A stretch of DNA of 5,004 bases from Acidobacteriota bacterium. GTDB lineage: Bacteria; Acidobacteriota; Vicinamibacteria; Vicinamibacterales; Vicinamibacteraceae. How positions within the stretch are numbered: the stretch's first letter is position 1; each line of letters opens with the position of its first letter. Below are positions 1 to 4,715 of the stretch, in pieces. The stretch lies in NCBI GenBank assembly GCA_013695405.1, contig JACDAO010000608.1:1-5004 (forward strand), given 5' to 3'. A model generated the notes under the pieces. That model was not told the origin of the DNA. It did not search any database and saw only the letters and a program-made list of their open reading frames with translations. The position numbers were made by a program, and so were the translations under genes.

Positions 1-3
1 AGC

Positions 4-47
4 GGGCACCGGGCACCGCCCACCGGGGCACCGGGGCACCGGGCCGC
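4..47. repeat. Short tandem repeat array, GGGCACC-type units
   Basis: Two exact GGGCACC heptamers (4-10, 11-17) are followed by a variant GCCCACC (18-24), two octamer versions GGGGCACC (25-32, 33-40) and a decayed unit GGGCCGC (41-47). The array lies in DNA without a convincing gene, upstream of the ABC permease. GGCAC (35-39) can pair with GTGCC (51-55), but no T-tract follows, so I do not call a terminator. Slippage or a small intergenic repeat family are possible origins. The array may extend left of the window. Confidence 0.75.
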
Positions 48-114
48 ACTGTGCCACGACGGCGAGGTCGAGTGAGCGCTGCCAGACGTCCAGCTCGCGG
101 CGATCTTGATGCGT

Positions 115-133
115 TATACGAGTATCCACGGAG
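115..133 (+). promoter_or_regulatory. Candidate -10 box and Shine-Dalgarno site of the ABC permease gene
   Basis: TATACG (115-120) is a -10-like hexamer inside a locally AT-richer patch. No recognisable -35 lies 16-18 bp upstream. GGAG at 130-133 is a good Shine-Dalgarno sequence 8 nt before the ATG at 142. That site is what favours ATG 142 over the in-frame ATG at 109 or TTG at 106, which have no such site and would place the -10 box inside the coding region. The SD call is firm; the promoter call is weak. Confidence 0.4.
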
Positions 134-141
134 CAATTACG

Positions 142-1074
142 ATGCCCGACCGTCGTTCGACCGTTGACACCACGACGACTACTGCACCGGTGGTTCCCAG
201 GGTTGACGAGGGATCGTCTGTGCTCGGGGATGGCAGTGGTCACGCCCCCCTCTCCCTGTGGCTCGCCTCCGTCCGCATCTTCGAACTGTCGCTGGAGCAG
301 ATGCTGTGGTCGCGGCGGACCATCTTCATGGCGCTGGTGGTCGGCGGGCCGTTGCTGCTGGCCTGCCTCGTGCGGCTGATCGACCTGCTGGCGCTGGCGC
401 GCGGCGGGGTCCAGATCGAAGGTGTCGCGGTCAGCAGCGGCGCGATCTTCGGGCTGATGGTCTGGGTGTTCTACCTGCGCTTCACGGTGCCGGTGCTGGC
501 GGTGTTCTACGGCACCTCGCTGATGGCCGACGAGGTCGACGACAAGACCATCACCTACCTGTTCACCCGGCCGATCCCCCGCGGCGCGGTGCTGCTGGGA
601 AAGTACCTGGCCTACCTCGTGTGCACGGTGGCGGTGGTGCTGCCGTCGGTGGTGCTGGTCTACCTGTTGATCCTGTCGCGGCCCGGCGGCTCGCTGGCCG
701 CTGCCTTCCCGGACCTGGCCAAGGACCTGGTGGCGATCGTCCTGGGCCTGGCGGTCTACGGCGCCGTGTTCGCGTGGGTCGGCGCGCAGTTCAAGCGGCC
801 GCTGCTGACCGGCCTGGCGTTCGTGTTCGCCTGGGAGCCTGCCATCTTGTTGATTCCAGGGTACTTGCGGCGATTCACGGTAGCCTACTACCTGCAAGGC
901 CTGGTGCCGCAGGCGATGCCGGCTGACGACAGTACGGCGAGCTTGCTGCAGTCGCTGTTCCGCGAGTTTCCGCCGGTGCTGACCAGCCTGACCTGGCTGG
1001 CCGTGATCGGCGGCGTGTCGCTGTGGCTGGCGATGCGCACGGTGTCCAGGCGCGAGTACGTCCTCGAGCAGTAG
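142..1074 (+). CDS. ABC-2 type ABC transporter permease
   Basis: A 310-aa integral membrane protein, inferred to be the membrane half of an ABC exporter that works with a separate ATPase. The N-terminal ~50 residues are polar and Thr-rich, so cytoplasmic. Hydrophobic segments lie at about residues 61-85, 101-128, 155-178, 196-215, 221-240 and 281-300, giving six helices. The diagnostic piece is at about residues 130-150: an acidic DEVDDKT stretch followed by YLFTRPIPRG and a GKYLAYL segment, typical of the NosY/ABC-2 permease superfamily (new enzyme or lipid-exporter type). The substrate cannot be read from the sequence. The partner ATPase is normally encoded next door, but no Walker motif is visible in the 141 bp upstream and the downstream gene is not an ATPase, so it probably lies left of the window. 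Start chosen at ATG 142 because of the GGAG site; ATG 109 would add 11 residues. Confidence 0.88.
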   Translation: MPDRRSTVDTTTTTAPVVPRVDEGSSVLGDGSGHAPLSLWLASVRIFELSLEQMLWSRRTIFMALVVGGPLLLACLVRLIDLLALARGGVQIEGVAVSSGAIFGLMVWVFYLRFTVPVLAVFYGTSLMADEVDDKTITYLFTRPIPRGAVLLGKYLAYLVCTVAVVLPSVVLVYLLILSRPGGSLAAAFPDLAKDLVAIVLGLAVYGAVFAWVGAQFKRPLLTGLAFVFAWEPAILLIPGYLRRFTVAYYLQGLVPQAMPADDSTASLLQSLFREFPPVLTSLTWLAVIGGVSLWLAMRTVSRREYVLEQ

Positions 1075-1128
1075 CCGGTCGCCCCAGCTGTCGCCGCGCG
1101 GCCAGGAACATTTGCCGGGCCGGTACGT

Positions 1129-1148
1129 TACAGTGTGTATACCCGGAG
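1129..1148 (+). promoter_or_regulatory. Candidate -10 box and Shine-Dalgarno site of the unknown anchored-protein gene
   Basis: TACAGT (1129-1134) resembles a -10 hexamer and would start the transcript near 1141. GGAG (1145-1148) then lies 10 nt before the ATG at 1159. No consensus -35 is visible at the right spacing; TTGCCG at 1112-1117 is only 11 bp away. The spacing supports ATG 1159 and argues against the in-frame GTG at 1135, which falls between the -10 box and the predicted transcript start. Confidence 0.4.
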
Positions 1149-1158
1149 CGATACCGAC

Positions 1159-2247
1159 ATGAGCAGCCCCAAGACCCGCTATTTCTTCTTCGGTTCGGCC
1201 GCAATCCTCGCTGGCGGCCTGGCCGCCGGCACCTTTGCCTACGTCGGCGGGTTGCCGATGCGGGCCTTGGCCAGCAATGTCGGGCCCGAGGAGCTGTCGC
1301 TGGTGCCCGCCGGCGCCACCGTGGTCGCCTACGCCAACGTCCAGGGCGTGATGCAATCCGAGTTCCGGCAGCGGCTGACCACCCTGATGGACCACCAGGC
1401 CGACGGCCGCCAGAAATTTCAGGAAAAAACCGGCATCGACGTGGAGCGCGACATCGATGCGGTGATCGCCGCTGCACTGCCGGGCGCCGACGGCAGCAGG
1501 TCCGCCGACTTCGGCTTCGTCGCCCTGCGCGGCCGCTTCGACACCACGAAGATCGAGGCCCTGGTCAGCAGCAAGGGTGGCCGCCTGGACGAGTACAAGG
1601 GCGCGCGCCTGCTGGTGCACTCTGGTGACGACGTCACGGCCGGCGAGGCGACCATCGCTGACGCCCCCACCGTCGCAACCCCGACCCGCCACCACGTCCG
1701 TCCGGTCGTTGCGCTCGTCAACGCCAACCTGGTCATCGTCGGGACAGAGAGCGCGGTCAAGGCCGCCATCGACCGCAACCTGGGTGAAGGCACCCCTAGC
1801 ATCACCGGCGAGGGTGAGTTCGTGCGGATGCTCGAGAACATCGACCAGAACTCGACGGTCTGGGCGATTGGCCGCCCGGGTGCGCTCGGCGCACACGGCG
1901 ATCTGCCCGCTCAGGTGATGGCCCGCATCCCCGAGGTCCGCTGGTTCGCCGCCTCCGGTCACCTCAACGGTGGCCTGCGCGCCATGCTCCGCGCCGAGGG
2001 CAAGGATGCGGAAGCTGGCCAGAACCTGCGTGAAGTGGTGCAGGGTGTGCTCGCCCTCGCGCGCCTCCAGATGGAGGGCCAGCCCGAACTCAAGCCGCTC
2101 CTCCAGACATTGCAGGTCGAGGGCACCGGCAGTGGCGTCACCCTGCAGATGACGCTCCCCGCCGAGATGCTCGACGTCCTCGTCAAGCACGCCGGTGGAG
2201 TCCACGCCGATCATCTCCGTCAACTGCACCGCGCCAACGAGAACTGA
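1159..2247 (+). CDS. Membrane-anchored protein of unknown function with duplicated beta-rich unit
   Basis: A 362-aa protein that I cannot assign confidently; the layout recalls DUF3352-type bacterial proteins, but this is a guess. Residues 8-32 form one hydrophobic helix after a short basic N-terminus, without a lipobox or clear signal-peptidase site, so it is probably a signal anchor with the rest outside the inner membrane. The outer part opens with a VPAGATVVAYANV strand (about 49-61). It then alternates strands and helices, including FVALRGRF (120-127) and ALVNANLVIVG (185-195) followed by a helix. Similar blocks recur at about 231-238 (NSTVWAIG), 263-270 (FAASGHLN) and 327-333 (VTLQMTL), suggesting an internal repeat. 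No catalytic motif or metal site is evident. A flexible Thr/Pro/His-rich patch lies near 170-182. It is preceded by its own SD site and followed by a strong terminator, so it is probably monocistronic or ends a unit with the permease. Confidence 0.85.
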   Translation: MSSPKTRYFFFGSAAILAGGLAAGTFAYVGGLPMRALASNVGPEELSLVPAGATVVAYANVQGVMQSEFRQRLTTLMDHQADGRQKFQEKTGIDVERDIDAVIAAALPGADGSRSADFGFVALRGRFDTTKIEALVSSKGGRLDEYKGARLLVHSGDDVTAGEATIADAPTVATPTRHHVRPVVALVNANLVIVGTESAVKAAIDRNLGEGTPSITGEGEFVRMLENIDQNSTVWAIGRPGALGAHGDLPAQVMARIPEVRWFAASGHLNGGLRAMLRAEGKDAEAGQNLREVVQGVLALARLQMEGQPELKPLLQTLQVEGTGSGVTLQMTLPAEMLDVLVKHAGGVHADHLRQLHRANEN

Positions 2248-2275
2248 GCCACCGTCGGCCATCACCACGCAACCT

Positions 2276-2313
2276 GGGCCGGGCGAGCTACCTCGTCCGG
2301 CCCGTCGTCTTTT
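2276..2313 (+). terminator. Rho-independent terminator after the unknown anchored-protein gene
   Basis: A 12-bp stem (2276-2287 paired with 2292-2303) has a CTAC tetraloop, and every position pairs if the single G-T at 2283/2296 counts as a wobble. Six bases later comes a TTTT run (2310-2313). The gap between stem and T-run is longer than ideal, but the stem is far too long and perfect to be chance. It lies 28 bp after the stop at 2247 and before the next promoter-like box. Confidence 0.75.
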
Positions 2314-2317
2314 CTGC

Positions 2318-2323
2318 TAGACT
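2318..2323 (+). promoter_or_regulatory. Candidate -10 box for the GGCT-like gene
   Basis: TAGACT in the context TCTGCTAGACTCC, directly after the terminator T-run, is close in form to the boxes at 2917 and 4704. It predicts a transcript start near 2330. That would leave a leader of about 140 nt before the GTG at 2471. No -35 consensus is visible. This hexamer class is common by chance, so the support is mainly its position after a terminator. Confidence 0.35.
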
Positions 2324-2470
2324 CCGTTGTTCGAACACGCCGGTCAGCGACAGCAGGGACGGCCCCGGCTGCTGCGCGGCCGCGACATTCTGCCGCGGTC
2401 GGGTGTGGCTCCAGCTCCCGCGGCATCCCCGGTCGAGCGCGTGAGCCTCCGATCGGGCCAGCGAGCACCC
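2324..2470 (+). other. Leader region ahead of the GGCT-like gene
   Basis: This 147-bp stretch stays open in the frame of the following gene back to a TTG at 2327. Its translation is Arg/Pro/Ala/Gly-rich and unlike the folded GGCT domain, which begins only at residue 49 of that extended frame. It can form several GC-rich hairpins, such as CAGCAG with CTGCTG and CGCGGC with GCCGCG, as expected in such GC-rich DNA. I see no recognised riboswitch or small RNA. It is either a 5' untranslated leader or, less likely, a disordered N-terminal extension. Confidence 0.4.
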
Positions 2471-2872
2471 GTGAACATTGCTGCGTTCTTCTACGGCACG
2501 TTGATGACCGGTTTCGACCGGCGCCGGCGTGCGGGCATCGAGGGCAAGCTGCGCAACCGCCGCCGCGGCTGGACTCGTGCTGGCCTGTTCGACCTCGGCA
2601 TCTACCCAGCAGCGATTCCGGATCCCGACGGCTGCGTCTGGGGCGAGGTCTACGACATGGACGATCCGCCCGGCGTGCTGGCGGCCCTGGACGAGATCGA
2701 GGGCTGCCGCGAAGGGCACCCCGACCAGAGCCTCTACACCCGCCATCTCTACCCGGTGACGCTCGACACCGGCGATACCCTGCACGCCTGGGTGTACTTC
2801 TACAACGCGCCGCTCGGCGGCGCGCAGCGCATCGACTCGGGCGACTACCTGCAACACGTGCGGATGCGGTAG
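2471..2872 (+). CDS. Gamma-glutamylcyclotransferase-like (GGCT/AIG2 family) protein
   Basis: A 133-aa cytoplasmic protein of the GGCT-like fold, normal length for the bacterial family. Members cyclise gamma-glutamyl groups to 5-oxoproline or act on related gamma-glutamylamines; the exact substrate here is unknown. The substrate-loop motif FFYGTLM is at residues 6-12. A Gly-Glu-Val-Tyr strand (58-61) leads into LAALDEIEG (70-78). Glu77 aligns with the catalytic Glu98 of human GGCT, which lies in LDEQEG. A late Tyr-x-Arg (YTRHLYPV) and AWVYFYN strand complete the barrel pattern. Start chosen at GTG 2471 because the domain begins at once (MNIAAFFYGTL), although its SD site is poor. The in-frame GTG 2441 and TTG 2327 would only add low-complexity sequence. 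Upstream is a terminator, so it is expressed separately from the preceding gene. Confidence 0.87.
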   Translation: MNIAAFFYGTLMTGFDRRRRAGIEGKLRNRRRGWTRAGLFDLGIYPAAIPDPDGCVWGEVYDMDDPPGVLAALDEIEGCREGHPDQSLYTRHLYPVTLDTGDTLHAWVYFYNAPLGGAQRIDSGDYLQHVRMR

Positions 2873-2874
2873 GG

Positions 2875-2895
2875 CAACGCCGAACGCCGAACGCC
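2875..2895. repeat. Heptamer tandem repeat GAACGCC
   Basis: Three 7-bp units lie in tandem: CAACGCC (2875-2881) then two exact GAACGCC (2882-2888, 2889-2895), followed by a degenerate AATGGCC (2896-2902). The array fills most of the 56-bp gap between the GGCT-like stop and the peptidase start. It ends 21 bp before the -10 box of the peptidase, next to where a -35 would sit. The unit differs in sequence from the array at 4-40 but both are based on a 7-bp period. Confidence 0.75.
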
Positions 2896-2916
2896 AATGG
2901 CCGGGCGGCCTTCGGC
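2886..2916 (+). other. Hairpin between the GGCT-like and peptidase genes
   Basis: GCCGAA (2886-2891) can pair with TTCGGC (2911-2916), enclosing an inner GGCC/GGCC stem (2899-2902 with 2907-2910, loop GGGC). The 3' arm is continuous and the 5' arm has a 7-nt bulge. The previous repeat copy (2879-2884) offers an alternative 5' arm. There is no T-tract, so it could at most be a weak or factor-aided 3' end for the GGCT-like mRNA. Chance is possible in such GC-rich DNA. Confidence 0.3.
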
Positions 2917-2922
2917 TACACT
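2917..2922 (+). promoter_or_regulatory. Candidate -10 box of the M28 peptidase gene (leaderless)
   Basis: TACACT in the context GGCTACACTGTCCGC lies 6 nt before the ATG at 2929. A transcript starting at the usual 7 nt downstream would begin at the start codon itself. No SD site can fit between box and ATG, which agrees with a leaderless mRNA. No -35 consensus is seen near 2894-2899. Confidence 0.45.
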
Positions 2923-2928
2923 GTCCGC

Positions 2929-4257
2929 ATGCGCGTTCATGCCTGTGGTCTCCTCACGGTGCTGCTGTCATTCCAGGTCACGAGACCTGCGTCCGCGCAG
3001 GAGGTCGACCCCCACATTCAGGCCGCCCTCGCCGCGGTCTCTCCCGAGCGGCTGGCCGCCACGATCGAGACGCTGACCTCGTTCGGCACGCGCCACCTGA
3101 TGTCGAGCCAGGAGGATGGCGCACGCGGCATCGGCGCCGCCGCGCAATGGATTCACGACGAGTTCACGCGGGCCAGCCCCCGTCTGCAGGTGGGTTTCGA
3201 CGACTACCAGATTCCCGCGCAAGGCGAGCGGGTGACCCGCGAGGTGCGCGTCCGCAACGTGATGGCGGTGCTGCCCGGCCGCAGCGCCCGACGACTCTAC
3301 GTCAGCGGGCACTATGACTCGCTGGCCAGGGCGCCGGCGCCTGCGGCAACCGGCGGCTTCGACTGGACCGCCGGTGACAACCCCGCGCCCGGTGCCAACG
3401 ACGATGGCAGTGGCACGGCGCTGGTGATGGAGGCCGCGCGCGTGCTGGCGCAGAGCGGCCTCGAGTTCGACGCAACGCTGGTGTTCATCGCCTTCGCGGG
3501 TGAGGAGCAGGGGCTGATCGGCGCCCATCTCCATGCCCAGCGCGCGCTGGCCGACAAGACCCGAATCGATGCGGTCTTCAACAGCGACATCATCGGCAAC
3601 GTCGAGGGCGGCAATGGCGTGGTAGACGCCGAGTCGCTGCGGGTGTTCTCCGAGGGGCCGGAGGACTCGCCATCGCGGCAGGTCGCGCGCTACATTCAGC
3701 GCCAGGGCCAGCTGTACCTGCCGTCGCATCGGGTCCGGCTGATCGCGCGGCACGACCGGTTCGGCCGTGGCGGCGACCACACCGCCTTCAATCAGCGCGG
3801 CTACGCGGGGGTGCGCTTCAGCGAGGCCAACGAACATTACGGCCGCCAGCACGTGGTGCAGGACACACCCGACGGCGTCGACGCGGCGTACCTGGCGCGC
3901 AACACGCGGATCAACGTCGCCGCGGTGGCGGCACTGGCGCTCGCCCCGGCGGCGCCGGCCGTGACCACCCCGCGCGGCGCGCCGACCCTCGATCGACAGC
4001 CCTCGGGCTACGACGCGCGACTGCGCTGGGTCGCGGTCGACGGCGCGGTGGCGTACCGGGTCGTCTGGCGCGAGGCCTGGACGCCCGACTGGCAGGTCGA
4101 GCGGCGGGTCGGCACGGTCACCGAGCTGGTGCTGCCCGACGTCTTGATTGACGACCACGTGTTCGGGGTGGCGGCGATCGGCCCCCGGGGCCACGAGAGC
4201 CTGGTGTCGGCCTACGTCAATCCGCCTCGCGCACCGGTCGAGATCACGGTCAAGTGA
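2929..4257 (+). CDS. Secreted M28 family zinc aminopeptidase with C-terminal FnIII-like domain
   Basis: A 442-aa secreted metallopeptidase expected to release N-terminal residues from peptides outside the cytoplasm. Residues 1-23 are a Sec signal peptide (hydrophobic core LLTVLLSF, likely cleavage after ASA). The M28 catalytic domain spans about 25-340. Di-zinc ligands are readable: His128 in SGHYDS, Asp158 in GANDDGSG, Glu192-Glu193 in AGEEQG (catalytic base plus ligand), Asp220 in NSDIIGN and probably His308 in RQHVVQD. The full ligand set argues for an active enzyme. After an Ala/Pro linker (about 335-350), residues ~351-436 look like one fibronectin type III domain: LRWVAVDGAVAYRVVWRE, then a FGVAAIGPRGHES strand pair near the end. 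This domain probably helps stability or binding to substrate or surface. The ATG lies 6 nt after a TACACT box, suggesting leaderless expression. The exact residue preference is unknown. Confidence 0.93.
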   Translation: MRVHACGLLTVLLSFQVTRPASAQEVDPHIQAALAAVSPERLAATIETLTSFGTRHLMSSQEDGARGIGAAAQWIHDEFTRASPRLQVGFDDYQIPAQGERVTREVRVRNVMAVLPGRSARRLYVSGHYDSLARAPAPAATGGFDWTAGDNPAPGANDDGSGTALVMEAARVLAQSGLEFDATLVFIAFAGEEQGLIGAHLHAQRALADKTRIDAVFNSDIIGNVEGGNGVVDAESLRVFSEGPEDSPSRQVARYIQRQGQLYLPSHRVRLIARHDRFGRGGDHTAFNQRGYAGVRFSEANEHYGRQHVVQDTPDGVDAAYLARNTRINVAAVAALALAPAAPAVTTPRGAPTLDRQPSGYDARLRWVAVDGAVAYRVVWREAWTPDWQVERRVGTVTELVLPDVLIDDHVFGVAAIGPRGHESLVSAYVNPPRAPVEITVK

Positions 4258-4268
4258 TGCGCCCGGTC

Positions 4269-4282
4269 TCGCGCCTGCGCGA
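4269..4282. other. Small inverted repeat between convergent genes
   Basis: TCGCGC CT GCGCGA is a perfect inverted repeat (5-bp stem with a CCTG tetraloop in practice) in the 33-bp gap between the stops of the peptidase gene and the PilZ gene. Its position between converging genes suggests a bidirectional transcription end point. It lacks a T-run on either side, so intrinsic termination is doubtful. Confidence 0.3.
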
Positions 4283-4290
4283 CGATCAGG

Positions 4291-4644
4291 TCAGCGGATG
4301 TCCATCTGCTCGGGCCTGAGTGACGTGCCGGCGCGAGTCAGGAAGCGTTCGATGGCCGCCTTGGCCAGCGGCGGCACGTCGAGGAACTCCACCCCCGACG
4401 TGTAGACCACGACGTCGTCGTCGAGCGTGCGCACCGAGGCGTGGGCGATGCGGCCCTTGAGGACCACGGTCTGTTCGCCGAGATTGAGACGGAAGGCGCG
4501 CACCGAGTCGACGCGCAGCACTTCGGCGGTCTCGACGCGCGCGCCGAGGGGTGAGATGTCGCTGACCGACAGCGGGCGATAGACGGTGACTTCACCGCTG
4601 AGGCTGCAGGGCAGGGCTGAGCGTGGGCGCTGGCGCTGGTCCAT
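4291..4644 (-). CDS. PilZ domain protein (probable c-di-GMP receptor)
   Basis: A small cytoplasmic single-domain protein, 117 aa from the ATG at 4644. PilZ domains bind the second messenger cyclic di-GMP and pass the signal to motility, biofilm or secretion targets. Both ligand motifs are present. RQRPR near the N-terminus supplies RxxxR (residues 4-8). DISPLG (29-34) supplies (D/N)xSxxG and is followed by an Ala-Arg-Val-Glu strand. The rest alternates strands (VRAFRLNL, VVLKGRIAHA, VVYTSGVEFLD) and ends in a helix (PPLAKAAIERFLTRA), as in stand-alone PilZ proteins. Start: ATG 4644 has an AAGGA about 12 nt upstream; an in-frame GTG at 4683 adds 13 residues and has only a weak AGGG. No effector domain is attached, so the output partner cannot be named. 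It converges with the peptidase gene and diverges from the aldehyde dehydrogenase gene. Confidence 0.87.
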   Translation of the reverse strand: MDQRQRPRSALPCSLSGEVTVYRPLSVSDISPLGARVETAEVLRVDSVRAFRLNLGEQTVVLKGRIAHASVRTLDDDVVVYTSGVEFLDVPPLAKAAIERFLTRAGTSLRPEQMDIR

Positions 4645-4703
4645 GACGTCGCGGAGTCCTTCCGTTCCCCCGGCAATCGGCACGCGGACCCTGAACTGGA
4701 GCC

Positions 4704-4709
4704 TAGAAT
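4704..4709 (+). promoter_or_regulatory. Candidate -10 box of the aldehyde dehydrogenase gene (leaderless)
   Basis: TAGAAT, five of six bases matching TATAAT, lies exactly 6 nt before the GTG at 4716. As at the peptidase gene, the predicted transcript start coincides with the start codon, and there is no room for an SD site after it. No clear -35 is visible around 4681-4686. The box sits in the gap between this gene and the divergent PilZ gene. Confidence 0.5.
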
Positions 4710-4715
4710 GGGTCC

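Noticed and set aside
4..47. CRISPR array
   Set aside because: The units are 7-8 bp and contiguous with no spacers; this is a simple tandem repeat.
1..75. Possible C-terminal end of an upstream gene (open frame 1 to TGA 73-75)
   Set aside because: The translation is that of the repeats themselves, with no ABC ATPase features. Other frames are open too, so openness means little in such GC-rich DNA.
3..167. Open frame 3 running to TGA 165-167, overlapping the permease start, as an ATPase tail
   Set aside because: Codon use is poor (several CGA codons), the sequence is repeat-derived, and it has no recognisable ATPase C-terminal motif. It would also overlap a good SD site.
1135..1158. GTG 1135 as start of the unknown anchored protein
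   Set aside because: It directly follows a -10-like box and has no SD site, whereas ATG 1159 has GGAG 10 nt upstream and begins a normal signal-anchor sequence.
875..1477. Minus-strand open frame across the permease end and the next gene start
   Set aside because: It spans an intergenic region and two well-supported + strand genes, with a very Arg-rich composition typical of shadows.
2262..2897. Minus-strand open frames opposite the GGCT-like gene
   Set aside because: Arg/Ser/Cys-rich or low-complexity translations, overlapping the terminator and both intergenic regions. The + strand encodes a clear GGCT domain.
2968..4194. Long minus-strand open frame (408 codons) opposite the peptidase gene
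   Set aside because: It is an antisense shadow produced by GC-rich codon use. Its translation is Arg/His/Gly/Val-rich without domain features, while the + strand has an intact M28 ligand set.
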